Source: Aequoribacter sp003520285 (lineage in GTDB: Bacteria; Pseudomonadota; Gammaproteobacteria; Pseudomonadales; Halieaceae). From it: 28,630 nt of DNA. The stretch spans positions 1-28,630 of the forward strand of contig CAXAAR010000023.1 of NCBI GenBank assembly GCA_963966765.1. Reading direction: 5' to 3'. The position numbers were made by a program, and so were the translations under genes. Below are positions 9,022 to 16,914 of this stretch, one piece after another. The first letter of the stretch is position 1; each line of letters opens with the position of its first letter. The notes beneath the pieces were generated by a model that was given only the letters and a program-made list of their open reading frames with translations, was not told where the DNA came from and did no database searches.

Positions 9022-10020
9022 ATGGCCATTGAAGAGATTTATTTAAGCGGGCCTAATGAGTTAGAGCCGAGTGTACTCGACAGGGCACAACCTGCGGTTC
9101 TCCGGGGTCTTGTGAAGACGTGGGATATTGTGCAAGGCGGAAGATCTGGTGCTAGAGAGGCACTTAAAACGCTGCTAACGTTTTATCAGGGTAAGCCCGT
9201 GGCAACGTTCTTGGCCGAGGCGGGTCACGAGGGCCGTTTTTTTTACAATGATGCGATGGATGGGTTTAACTTTTTACAGATCGACGCTCGTCTAGATGAT
9301 GTTATCGATAAGTTGCTGAATTGCGAGACCCAACCAGATTCACCCGCACTGTATGTGGGCTCAACAAATATTGACCAGTGGTTGCCGGGATTCAGGGCAA
9401 AGTATGATTTACCGCTGACGCACCTAGACCCGATTGCTAGCGTTTGGATAGGCAATCAGACACGCGTCGCGGCGCATTTTGATCTCCCTCAGAATATTGC
9501 CTGCTGTGTTGCAGGAAGGCGGAAGTTTCGTTTATTCGCGCCTGATCAGATCAGTAATCTTTATGTCGGACCGCTAGATTTGACCCCTGCTGGTCAGCCC
9601 ATTAGCTTGGTTGATTTTGAGGCGATTGATTATGCCCGTTTCCCTCGCGCAGCAGAGGCTTTGAGGGCGAGTGAAACTGTCGTGCTGGAACCTGGCGACG
9701 CGATTCTCATACCCAGCATGTGGTGGCACCAGGTCGACGCCCTTGAACCTTTAAATATTCTTGTCAATTACTGGTGGTCGCGGACTCCGGCATACGCGGG
9801 ATCGCCCAACGATGCACTACTGCACGCACTCTTGAGCGTGCGGGATTTGCCACCTGATATGAAACGCGCTTGGAAACTCTTTTTCGACTATTACATTTTT
9901 AATGAGGATCAAGCCGCAACCCAGCATATTGCGCCGGAGGCCTTGGGTAGACTTGGTGCTCCCAACGAGACCAAAGCAAAAAGAATCCGAGCGATGTTGC
10001 TCAATCAGTTGAAGCGTTGA
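9022..10020 (+). CDS. cupin_8/JmjC-like Fe(II)- and 2-oxoglutarate-dependent oxygenase
   Basis: A 332-residue cupin-like protein of the family related to human FIH and bacterial protein hydroxylases. The metal triad is visible as H152-x-D154 (AAHFDLP) and H236 (MWWHQV). K168 in GRRKF is placed to bind the 2-oxoglutarate carboxylate, and NYWWSR (249-254) closes the second half of the jelly roll. All residues needed for Fe(II)/2OG chemistry therefore appear present. There is no signal peptide. It sits between sapC-like (14-base gap) and the second halogenase gene (21-base gap) on the same strand. Hydroxylation of a protein or small molecule is inferred from the fold; the target is unknown. Confidence 0.82.
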   Translation: MAIEEIYLSGPNELEPSVLDRAQPAVLRGLVKTWDIVQGGRSGAREALKTLLTFYQGKPVATFLAEAGHEGRFFYNDAMDGFNFLQIDARLDDVIDKLLNCETQPDSPALYVGSTNIDQWLPGFRAKYDLPLTHLDPIASVWIGNQTRVAAHFDLPQNIACCVAGRRKFRLFAPDQISNLYVGPLDLTPAGQPISLVDFEAIDYARFPRAAEALRASETVVLEPGDAILIPSMWWHQVDALEPLNILVNYWWSRTPAYAGSPNDALLHALLSVRDLPPDMKRAWKLFFDYYIFNEDQAATQHIAPEALGRLGAPNETKAKRIRAMLLNQLKR

Positions 10021-10041
10021 CAGCATTAGGAGTGAGGTGTC

Positions 10042-11520
10042 ATGAGTCAAATTAATAAAGTTGTCATTGCTGGTGGTGGCACGGCTGGTTGGATGGCCGC
10101 AGCCAGCATTTCGAAATTGGTGGGCCGACGTCTTGATATTACTCTGATAGAGTCGGAGACCATTGGTACTATCGGTGTCGGCGAGGCGACTATCCCCTCG
10201 CTTCTGACTATTAACCGGTTGCTAAAAATATCAGAGCCCGAATTTCTGCGGGAGACCAAGGCCACATTCAAGCTGGGCATCGCCTTCGAGAACTGGCGCA
10301 AACTCGGACACCGCTATATCCACAGTTTTGGGGATACTGGGACGGGATGTTGGGCTGCGGGCTTTCATCACTTTTGGCTGCGTGGGGTTAACGAGGGCTT
10401 TGCAAAGCCTTACGGGGACTACTGCTTAGAACTGCAGGCCGCTGAAATGAGCCGCTTTGGCTTAGTATCAAGTCACAAAATCAATTATGCGTACCACCTA
10501 GACGCGACTCAATACGCGGCTTACTTACGGCGGCTAGCAGAACAAGCAGGGGTGAGACGGGTCGAAGGAATTATAGATCAAGTAAGCCTAGATCCATCGA
10601 ACGGTAATATCACGCATCTACTCACAAAGTCGGGCCAAATCATAGAAGGTGATTTATTTATCGATTGCACTGGTTTTCGGGGGCGGCTCATTGCTGAAGC
10701 ACTGGGCACAGGATTCGAGGACTGGTCTCACTGGTTACCGTGCGATAGAGCGGTAGCGCTGCAAACTGAATCGGTATCGCCAGCGATCCCCTATACTCGA
10801 GCCATTGCTCATGGCGCCGGCTGGCAGTGGCGAATTCCTCTGCAACACAGAGTAGGGAATGGGCTAGTGTACTGCTCGAAGTATCAAACGGACGAGGAAG
10901 CGATCGATCTGCTGCGCCGGAACACGCAGGGAGAAGCGACTACGGAGCCTCGATTTATTCAATTCACCACCGGGCAGCGGCAGCAGCATTGGACCAAGAA
11001 TTGTATTGCTCTTGGATTGTCGAGCGGATTTATTGAGCCTCTTGAGTCGACCAGTATTCATTTTATCCAGAATGGCTTGCTATGGCTGCTGCTCATGTTT
11101 CCCTCAGACACAATTCTCGAGTCTGTCCGCAACGAGTACAACGCGAAGATGCGACGAGAGGCTGAGCGCATTCGTGATTTTATTGTGATGCACTATCACT
11201 TAACGGAGCGAGATGATACTGAGTTCTGGCGTTACTGTCGGGGTATGGATATCCCCGAGTCGTTGAAGCATAGAATGTCGTTATTCGGATCGTCTGGCAC
11301 GGTCTTTAAGGATCAAGACGATGTGTTTGCCGAGAATTCATGGGTCCAGGTAATGATGGGGCAGGGTCTTATCCCAAAGACGTACCACCCAATCGTAGAT
11401 CAGATGAGCAGTGTCGAACTGTCTGAGTTTTTGCGGCAAAATCTAGAGCGTGTCGATCAATCGCTCTCCCAGTTACCCGACCATTTCAATTTTGTGAAGC
11501 AATATGCGCAAAGCGGATAG
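10042..11520 (+). CDS. flavin-dependent halogenase family protein (PF04820 type), second copy
   Basis: A 492-residue paralogue of the first halogenase-like gene with the complete family signature. Motifs are GGGTAGW (11-17), GVGEATIPS (45-53), candidate catalytic lysine K77 in ATFKLGI, canonical W261-Q-W263-R-I265-P266, and SSGFIEPLESTS bearing the conserved Glu. AGGAG at 10027-10031 provides the ribosome-binding site. It is the last gene of the cassette and faces the AraC gene tail to tail across 107 bases. Flavin-dependent halogenation (chloro or bromo) is the family reaction; the substrate cannot be read from sequence. A flavin reductase would be needed and none is encoded in this window. 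Confidence 0.9.
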   Translation: MSQINKVVIAGGGTAGWMAAASISKLVGRRLDITLIESETIGTIGVGEATIPSLLTINRLLKISEPEFLRETKATFKLGIAFENWRKLGHRYIHSFGDTGTGCWAAGFHHFWLRGVNEGFAKPYGDYCLELQAAEMSRFGLVSSHKINYAYHLDATQYAAYLRRLAEQAGVRRVEGIIDQVSLDPSNGNITHLLTKSGQIIEGDLFIDCTGFRGRLIAEALGTGFEDWSHWLPCDRAVALQTESVSPAIPYTRAIAHGAGWQWRIPLQHRVGNGLVYCSKYQTDEEAIDLLRRNTQGEATTEPRFIQFTTGQRQQHWTKNCIALGLSSGFIEPLESTSIHFIQNGLLWLLLMFPSDTILESVRNEYNAKMRREAERIRDFIVMHYHLTERDDTEFWRYCRGMDIPESLKHRMSLFGSSGTVFKDQDDVFAENSWVQVMMGQGLIPKTYHPIVDQMSSVELSEFLRQNLERVDQSLSQLPDHFNFVKQYAQSG

Positions 11521-11524
11521 GTCC

Positions 11525-11613
11525 GCAGGGTTTTGGCAATGACGAGGTTGCGTATCCGCCAACATTAAGTTGGGTACCTTTTTAAGGTTCGAAGCGGTCA
11601 TCCTGAACCCTGC
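11525..11613. repeat. long-spaced inverted repeat between convergent genes
   Basis: GCAGGGTT (11525-11532) and AACCCTGC (11606-11613) are perfect inverted copies 73 bases apart, in the gap between halogenase 2 and the AraC gene. A smaller ACCTT-TTT-AAGGT hairpin (11576-11588) lies between them. It may form a bidirectional stem but lacks a T-run, so it is not called a terminator. Confidence 0.35.
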
Positions 11614-11627
11614 TGATGTCGCAGATA

Positions 11628-12629
11628 TCACATGATTTTTCGGTAGCTGCGGGGCGATAACCCAGTCCACGTTTTGAAGGCCCGAGTGAATGATCGCGCC
11701 TCGGCAAATCCTAATTTCTCGCTAATATGCTCGACCGATAGCTGGGGCGATCGCAGGAGTTGCAGGGCGTGCTCTCGTCTCCAGTTCTCTTTAATACTAT
11801 TGAAACTGCTGCCTGATTGCTTGAGTCGCCGTTGCAGCGTCTGGGGGCTGATCTGTAAAGTCTGTGCGATTTCGATCAAGGTAGGTACTTTGTTCTGTTC
11901 CGATTCTCTGAGCGATAATTGACGCTCGATTTGTGATTCTAAGGTTTGTGCTCGCCCGGGTATGGTCATGATGTCCGACGGCGTCCGCTCAACGTAGCGC
12001 CCGAGCTCTGCGCGAGTCCGCGTGATGGGCTTGTCGAGATAAGAGGCGTTGAATATCAGTCGATTCTCGCTGCACCCAAAGCGTATTCTGCAGGGGAACA
12101 TGATTTTCAGTTCAGATTCGTGCTCGGGTCGATCGAACGAAAACTCTACAGCATTGAGGTTGATTGGTTGGCCAATGAGCCAGCTAGGGAATCGATGCCA
12201 TAAAACTAACAGAAATTCTCTGAGAAAATGCGCTGCGTCATAGGTGTTCTCACTCAGGTTGATTGCGAGATAAGCGCTCTGTTGGTGCTCTTCGAGAGTA
12301 AACTGAATGGCGGTGTGGGTGAGGTTGTAGAACTTGGTACTTGATCTGAGTTGCTCTCTCAGGGTTAAGCAGTTGGGAATGAGTTCGCTCATCAGCGCAA
12401 AGGTCCCAAGTTTTGATGGGGCGGCTGCGAAGCCCATAAGTTCATCATCCAAGGTACGCATGACCCACTGAAATAAGCGCGCAACTTGATCCGTGTGAAC
12501 CCTCGCTGAATCATGTTCTAGTGTGAGTGGATTAATCCCGGCTCGTAAAAGTAGTTGAGAGACATCCCGCTCCCGGCTTGGTATCCCGGACATCGAGGTG
12601 AGCACATGGTGTTTGCAGATCGTTGCCAT
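11628..12629 (-). CDS. AraC family transcriptional regulator (arabinose-binding-like N-domain)
   Basis: A 333-residue transcription factor. The N-terminal 200 residues resemble the ligand-sensing domain of the AraC/OruR subgroup (MGFAAAPSKLGTF, LTLREQLRSSTKFYNL and related segments). The last 100 residues hold the double helix-turn-helix: EIAQTLQISPQTLQRRLKQSG for the first unit, then SVEHISEKLGFAEARSFTRAFKTWTGLSPRSYR for the second, the AraC family signature. It is transcribed away from the short TetR gene and converges on the halogenase cassette. Its target genes are not evident; control of a neighbouring divergent gene or of itself is a usual pattern. No membrane segments or truncation were seen. 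Confidence 0.88.
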   Translation of the reverse strand: MATICKHHVLTSMSGIPSRERDVSQLLLRAGINPLTLEHDSARVHTDQVARLFQWVMRTLDDELMGFAAAPSKLGTFALMSELIPNCLTLREQLRSSTKFYNLTHTAIQFTLEEHQQSAYLAINLSENTYDAAHFLREFLLVLWHRFPSWLIGQPINLNAVEFSFDRPEHESELKIMFPCRIRFGCSENRLIFNASYLDKPITRTRAELGRYVERTPSDIMTIPGRAQTLESQIERQLSLRESEQNKVPTLIEIAQTLQISPQTLQRRLKQSGSSFNSIKENWRREHALQLLRSPQLSVEHISEKLGFAEARSFTRAFKTWTGLSPRSYRKIM

Positions 12630-12700
12630 AATAAATTTTTAGTGAGCTTCGGGGTAACCGTATCAATTTTATACCCGTTTACCGCAAAAATCTGATGTTT

Positions 12701-12720
12701 TTTGTGAGTATTTTTGAGTG
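12701..12720. promoter_or_regulatory. short direct repeat in the AraC/TetR divergent region
   Basis: TTTGTGAGT (12701-12709) and TTTTTGAGT (12711-12719) differ at one base with a 10-base period, one helical turn, in the 169-base divergent gap. Direct half-sites in phase are typical of AraC-family operators, so this is a candidate site for the divergent AraC protein. This rests on pattern alone. Confidence 0.25.
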
Positions 12721-12798
12721 ATTCAGACCTGTTTTTAGTTCTGTGCGCGCGGCACACTGAAACCATAGATGCTTTACTCATTGTTTTTGGGGAAATCA

Positions 12799-13290
12799 AT
12801 GCTCACATTAGATGCCCAGTCACTGTCCTACGACGACAGCACGCAGTCTCTTTTCTGTGCATGGCCGCCAGCACGTGTGTCTTCGACCGCTGAGCCTTTG
12901 TGTCGACCAACTCGCATGCGAAAATACCCCAAGCAGACACGCTCGATCATTTTGGTAACCTCGATTAAACAGGCCGCCATGATGGTCGCTGAACGGACTG
13001 CCATGAAAGATATTCAGGCCAGTAAGATCTGCGAAGTGGCGGGTGTTGCGATGGGGTCCTTGTATCAATACTTTTCGAACGTAGACTCAATTTTTACCGC
13101 GATTTACGAAGACACGATCAAAGAGACCTTAACCCACGCGATCCAAGTCGATACGCCGTCAGTGCTCCTCTCGGACTTACATGCAGCTCTCAGAGCACTC
13201 GATGATCAGCTCGGCTTAGCACACTATCATCAACACTACTCCAAGGGCTTAAACAGCTTATTCGGAGTACCGCTGCGCTCGGTAGAGTAA
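12799..13290 (+). CDS. short TetR family regulator with N-terminal extension
   Basis: The TetR-type DNA-binding domain is visible from about residue 40 to 95: TRSIILVTSIKQAAMMVAER, then SKICEVAGVAMGSLYQYF with the recognition helix, then the helix leading into SIFTAIYEDTI. ATG 12799 is preferred over the in-frame ATG at 12769 because GGGGA lies seven bases before it. The protein is 163 residues with about 40 residues before the HTH, and only about 65 after it, whereas typical members have about 130-150 C-terminal residues for ligand binding and dimerisation. It may be a truncated or minimal regulator. It converges on the DUF1295 gene with a 25-base gap. Confidence 0.75.
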   Translation: MLTLDAQSLSYDDSTQSLFCAWPPARVSSTAEPLCRPTRMRKYPKQTRSIILVTSIKQAAMMVAERTAMKDIQASKICEVAGVAMGSLYQYFSNVDSIFTAIYEDTIKETLTHAIQVDTPSVLLSDLHAALRALDDQLGLAHYHQHYSKGLNSLFGVPLRSVE

Positions 13291-13315
13291 TCGCAGCAGC
13301 GGTTTATCTCATCAC

Positions 13316-14197
13316 TTAACGCACGAAGGGCACCAGTAGCGGCGTCTTCGCTTTGTAGGTTTGGTAAGCGTCTGATTGCCCCCATTTTGCGTCTGCCTTC
13401 TTCTCTAGCATTGGTATGCCGCTGATTCTAGTGAGCAAGACGAAAACAAATACGGGCGAGAGTAAAGTCAGATAGGCGCTACCTTGTAACGCTGGTATTG
13501 CGAGTAGAGCGATGCCGATCCAGAGCACAATTTCACCGAAATAGTTCGGATGTCGGCTGTAAGCCCACAGGCCCTCAGTAATGAATGTATCACTCCCATT
13601 ACGCTCCCGAAATCGCCGCTTTTGGGCGTCGGCAACGACTTCGATGCCAAATCCTATCATCCAAATGATGACTGCATTAAGGTCGTATAAAGAGAGCTCA
13701 ACAACTTCGGTTGAGCTCATTGCGGCGATTGCTGTTGACGCGGTAATACTGACCCACAGACCTTGCAGCGTCCACGTCAAAAAGAAGCGTTTTGGGTGAG
13801 GCTTGATTTTATCAAAACGGTCGTCGCCGCCATCCTGGTGGATACGAGCCACAAGGAAGCTGCCGAGTCTTACTGCCCATAAAATAACGAGGCTTGCGAG
13901 TAGAAGTGATCGGACATCATATTTGCCTGCCAGTATCAGAGCTGCTGCCACGGTCACAATAAAGCTAAAACTGCCGGTAAGGTCGTAGAACTTTTCTGTT
14001 TGTTGCAGGTAGGCGGGCACGAAGGCACACCATTGGATGAGCATCGCTAGCGTGACACAGGCTAAAAATATAGGCACGCCAGCAACGCTGGCACTCGAGA
14101 AAGAAACAATCACGGTAAATACGCTGATGACTGCCATGGCGATAAAAATAGGTTTCATTTTGAGCGCTCTTTTTATTGGCTGAAAAGCTAGCTTCAT
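13316..14197 (-). CDS. DUF1295 / steroid 5-alpha-reductase-like integral membrane protein
   Basis: A polytopic inner-membrane protein of 293 residues with about seven hydrophobic segments and the family hallmark LWAYSRHPNYFGE near residue 215-227, shared with DUF1295 and isoprenylcysteine methyltransferase/steroid-reductase-like proteins. HQDGGDDRFDKIK after the fourth segment is also typical. The family is thought to contain NAD(P)H-dependent lipid-type reductases, but no bacterial substrate is established. The ATG at 14197 is used; an in-frame ATG at 14158 would remove 13 basic residues and also start directly before a membrane segment. It lies 76 bases downstream of the class II aldolase gene on the same strand and may be co-transcribed. 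Confidence 0.85.
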   Translation of the reverse strand: MKLAFQPIKRALKMKPIFIAMAVISVFTVIVSFSSASVAGVPIFLACVTLAMLIQWCAFVPAYLQQTEKFYDLTGSFSFIVTVAAALILAGKYDVRSLLLASLVILWAVRLGSFLVARIHQDGGDDRFDKIKPHPKRFFLTWTLQGLWVSITASTAIAAMSSTEVVELSLYDLNAVIIWMIGFGIEVVADAQKRRFRERNGSDTFITEGLWAYSRHPNYFGEIVLWIGIALLAIPALQGSAYLTLLSPVFVFVLLTRISGIPMLEKKADAKWGQSDAYQTYKAKTPLLVPFVR

Positions 14198-14273
14198 GCT
14201 TAATACGCTGGATCCGCTCCAAGAGGATCACAGCGTTTCGGTGCACAGTATGAGTTTGGTACTGATCGCGACG

Positions 14274-15008
14274 CTACTGGCGGTAGCTGGGATCAATTTT
14301 ATCCATCAAGCGTTTCATCGCAGCAAATTCAAGCGCTCCAGCTGCTTGCCCCATACCTTGAATGGCCAGTAGCTTTTCGCTGCGCTCTAACACTTCTTGC
14401 CGCACTGGAATTTGTTTGACACCGGTTTGATCAACTGAGGCTTGAATTTGGCAGGACCTTTCTAGAATCCACATATTTAAGAAGGCTTCCGCGATCGTTC
14501 TGCCGCCGGCAAGTAAGCCATGGTTTCTGAGGATCATCATCATGGCTCGATCCCCTAAGTTCGCGACTAACTGCTGTTTTTCCGCTTCGTCAACAGTGAT
14601 GCCTTCGAAGTCGTGATAGGTGACTTTATTATGAAGCAGTGTTGAGTAAAAATTATCAGGTCTGAGACCACCCTCTTGGCAGGCGACGGTCATGCCAGCA
14701 GTGGTATGCGTGTGCGCAATACACACGATATCGTGACGCGCGGCATGGATACAGCTGTGGATTAACATCCCAGCAGGATTTACCGGGTGGTCGGTGGGTT
14801 CAATGATGTTGCCATTGATATCGACTTTCACTAAGTTAGAGGCAGTGACTTCGCTGTAGAGCAGCCCATAGGGATTGATCAGAAAATGTCCGTCATCGCC
14901 GGGCAGTTTGACAGTAATGTGGTTAAAGATGAGTTCTCCCCAACCCAAGTGGTCGAAAATACGATAGAGGGCGGCGAGATCGTCTCGCAAGCTGCGTTCA
15001 TCTGTCAT
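14274..15008 (-). CDS. class II aldolase/adducin-fold protein, non-canonical active site
   Basis: A 244-residue protein of the class II aldolase/adducin family. Zinc-ligand positions are kept: H99-T-H101 (IAHTHTTAG) and H163 (RNHGLL). The catalytic Glu of fuculose- or rhamnulose-type aldolases (fuculose aldolase E73) is not present: the matching segment reads HPVNPAGMLIH, placing Ala79/Gly80 there. This variant is common in class II aldolase-domain proteins of unassigned function, so sugar-phosphate aldolase activity should not be assumed; decarboxylase or other metal chemistry is possible. It is divergent from matB across about 260 bases and precedes the DUF1295 gene. Confidence 0.85.
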   Translation of the reverse strand: MTDERSLRDDLAALYRIFDHLGWGELIFNHITVKLPGDDGHFLINPYGLLYSEVTASNLVKVDINGNIIEPTDHPVNPAGMLIHSCIHAARHDIVCIAHTHTTAGMTVACQEGGLRPDNFYSTLLHNKVTYHDFEGITVDEAEKQQLVANLGDRAMMMILRNHGLLAGGRTIAEAFLNMWILERSCQIQASVDQTGVKQIPVRQEVLERSEKLLAIQGMGQAAGALEFAAMKRLMDKIDPSYRQ

Positions 15009-15117
15009 GGAGGTTACCTATTAACGTTATTATTGGTCGATCACTATAGCAGATTGATACTAGAAGTTGAGCGGGTCTGGCGACCTTTCTTCAGGGTACA
15101 TGCTACAGTGGTACTGC

Positions 15118-15134
15118 CAGAGCGAGTGGCTCTG
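15118..15134. repeat. small hairpin in the aldolase/matB divergent gap
   Basis: CAGAGC-GAGTG-GCTCTG forms a perfect 6-bp stem with a 5-base loop. It is in the middle of the divergent promoter region and could be a structured or protein-bound site; no function is assigned. Confidence 0.3.
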
Positions 15135-15194
15135 CCGATCATAATAATTCGATGGCGAGTTCACCGGATCACTGGACAAGTTCTAACGCGATGT

Positions 15195-15209
15195 GTCACT
15201 CAATGTGAC
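15195..15209. promoter_or_regulatory. dyad GTCAC-N5-GTGAC upstream of matB (candidate operator)
   Basis: Perfect 5-bp inverted half-sites separated by TCAAT, directly abutting TTGGAG (15210-15215), a possible -35 box paired with TTTTAT at 15234-15239 (18-base spacing). The placement would suit a repressor operator for matB. The promoter itself is weak by sequence. Confidence 0.3.
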
Positions 15210-15267
15210 TTGGAGTCTATTGTTCCGCCAACATTTTATGTTTTTAGTCGGAGTTTATTGCGCCACA

Positions 15268-16797
15268 ATGTCAGCTAACAATCACAATTTACTGTCCGTT
15301 TTAAATCTGCGGGATCCGCAGCGTGTATTCTCGCCCGCACTCATCACTGAGTCTGGTGCCACCTGGTCCTACTCAGATTTAGCGATGCTGAGCGCTAAAC
15401 TAGCAGCAGTTCTGTCTCGCCTTGGTGTGGTTAAGGGAGATCGGGTTTCAGCTCAGGTTATTAAATCACCCGAATCACTTTGCCTGTATTTTGCCTGTTT
15501 ACAAGTCGGTGCTATTTACCATCCTCTGAATCCAGCGTACTCCGATCGAGAGCTCGCCTATTTTCTTGAAGATGCTGGCCCTAAAGTCTTTGTCTGCACT
15601 CCAGATCGTGAGGCACAGAGTCAAAGCGTGGGACGGGCCGCAAAGGTGGAGCAGATTCTGACACTAGGCGAAAATGGACGCGGGAGTCTTCTCGAGAAAG
15701 TGACGGATGAAGCCCTCGAGACCACGGTTGCATTAGAGGGTAGTGCGCCGGCGGCACTGCTGTACTCGTCGGGCACCACGGGTCGCCCGAAAGGAATCGT
15801 GTTGACCCATGATAATCTCAGCAATAACGCCCTTGCTTTGGTTGAGATATGGCAGTTCAGCGATGCGGATGTACTGCTTCATACGCTGCCCATTTTTCAT
15901 GTGCATGGTCTTTTTGTGGCCTGTCATTGTGCGCTGATCAGTGGTGCATCAATGCTGTGGCACACTTCTTTCAGTGCGCCGGCAGTACTATCTCAACTGC
16001 CACGCGCAACAGTCTTCATGGGCGTGCCTACCTATTACACCCGTTTATTACAAGATCCTGATCTGTCGCCCTCAGTGTGTCGATCTATTAGGCTCTTTAT
16101 CTCGGGCTCCGCACCTCTCTTAGCATCCACTTGGAGTGAGTTTGCAGTGCGGACTGGGCATCAGATTCTTGAACGATACGGCATGACGGAAACGGGAATG
16201 ACTTTGTCTAATCCGCTCATGGGCGAGCGTAAACCGGGCTCGGTGGGTTTTCCATTGCCGGGTGTAGAGGTTCGGATTGAAGCTCTTGAAGGCTCTACTG
16301 TGAAGGGGCAAGAGACGGGTTTGTTGATGGTGCGTGGGCGGAACGTGTTTAAAGAGTATTGGGGAATGCCAGAAAAAACCCGTGCTGATTTTAGCGATGA
16401 TGGTTTTTTTAAGACGGGTGACATCGCAAGTATTGATGCCGAGGGCTACTATTCGATCGTCGGGCGGTCGAAAGATATGATCATTTCAGGCGGCCTTAAC
16501 ATTTATCCCAAAGAGATTGAGCAAGTGCTTGATGAACATCCGCAGGTGATGGAATCCGCGGTTATTGGCATCCCCGACTCGGATTATGGTGAGCGAGTCA
16601 TTGCACTGATCGTGCCAGCGGCACCTGTTGATGACGAATCAAGTTTGATCGGCTCTTTGGTTGCGTTGTGTACCGAGGAATTGGCAGGGTTTAAGCGTCC
16701 TAAGCTGTTCCGTCTGGTGGACGAACTGCCACGCAATGCGATGGGTAAAGTGCAGAAAACTGAGCTGCGAAAGCAGCAGTTAGAGAGGCTCGCTTGA
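15268..16797 (+). CDS. matB: malonyl-CoA synthetase (acyl-adenylate-forming enzyme)
   Basis: ATP-dependent ligase predicted to convert malonate and CoA to malonyl-CoA. The translation follows the MatB/ACSF3 pattern: phosphate loop S167-S-G-T-T-G-R-P-K175-G, LPIFHVHGLFVACH, FMGVPTYYTRLL, LFISGSAPLL, ILERYGMTETGMTLSNP, VGFPLPGVEVR, and the C-terminal adenylation lysine K494 in AMGKVQKTEL. At 509 residues it has normal length. ATG 15268 is chosen because upstream in-frame starts (15193, 15238) would add a non-homologous extension; the nearest GGAG (15250-15253) is rather far. No malonyl-CoA decarboxylase is nearby, so the product may feed fatty-acid synthesis. A methylmalonate-type substrate is an alternative. 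Confidence 0.88.
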   Translation: MSANNHNLLSVLNLRDPQRVFSPALITESGATWSYSDLAMLSAKLAAVLSRLGVVKGDRVSAQVIKSPESLCLYFACLQVGAIYHPLNPAYSDRELAYFLEDAGPKVFVCTPDREAQSQSVGRAAKVEQILTLGENGRGSLLEKVTDEALETTVALEGSAPAALLYSSGTTGRPKGIVLTHDNLSNNALALVEIWQFSDADVLLHTLPIFHVHGLFVACHCALISGASMLWHTSFSAPAVLSQLPRATVFMGVPTYYTRLLQDPDLSPSVCRSIRLFISGSAPLLASTWSEFAVRTGHQILERYGMTETGMTLSNPLMGERKPGSVGFPLPGVEVRIEALEGSTVKGQETGLLMVRGRNVFKEYWGMPEKTRADFSDDGFFKTGDIASIDAEGYYSIVGRSKDMIISGGLNIYPKEIEQVLDEHPQVMESAVIGIPDSDYGERVIALIVPAAPVDDESSLIGSLVALCTEELAGFKRPKLFRLVDELPRNAMGKVQKTELRKQQLERLA

Positions 16798-16852
16798 ATG
16801 GCCAGAGGCTTCGGCTGCACTGCGCAGTATGAATATGGATTTTTAAAAGAAA

Positions 16853-16870
16853 ATGATTAGACTAAATCAT
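16853..16870. promoter_or_regulatory. dyad ATGATT-N6-AATCAT upstream of the LysR-type gene
   Basis: Perfect 6-bp inverted half-sites 45 bases before the oxyR-like start. A dyad of about this size is typical for autoregulatory LysR sites, though it does not match the four-part OxyR consensus. Pattern-based call only. Confidence 0.3.
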
Positions 16871-16914
16871 CGATGTAAGTCATTTCATAGGCGCGTTAAG
16901 CGGCGAAACAAACC

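Noticed and set aside
13269..13306. Possible terminator ACCGCTG / CAGCGGT after the TetR gene
   Set aside because: The stem is 7 bp with a 21-base loop, begins inside the coding sequence and is followed only by TTT, so it is too weak to call.
15193..15267. N-terminal extension of MatB from an upstream ATG
   Set aside because: The 25 extra residues do not resemble the family start, and the stretch overlaps the candidate operator and promoter; ATG 15268 was used.
14886..15278. 130-codon plus-strand open frame overlapping the class II aldolase start and the matB leader
   Set aside because: Its first part is antisense to a convincing gene, and its end is out of frame with matB; the translation shows no recognisable domain.
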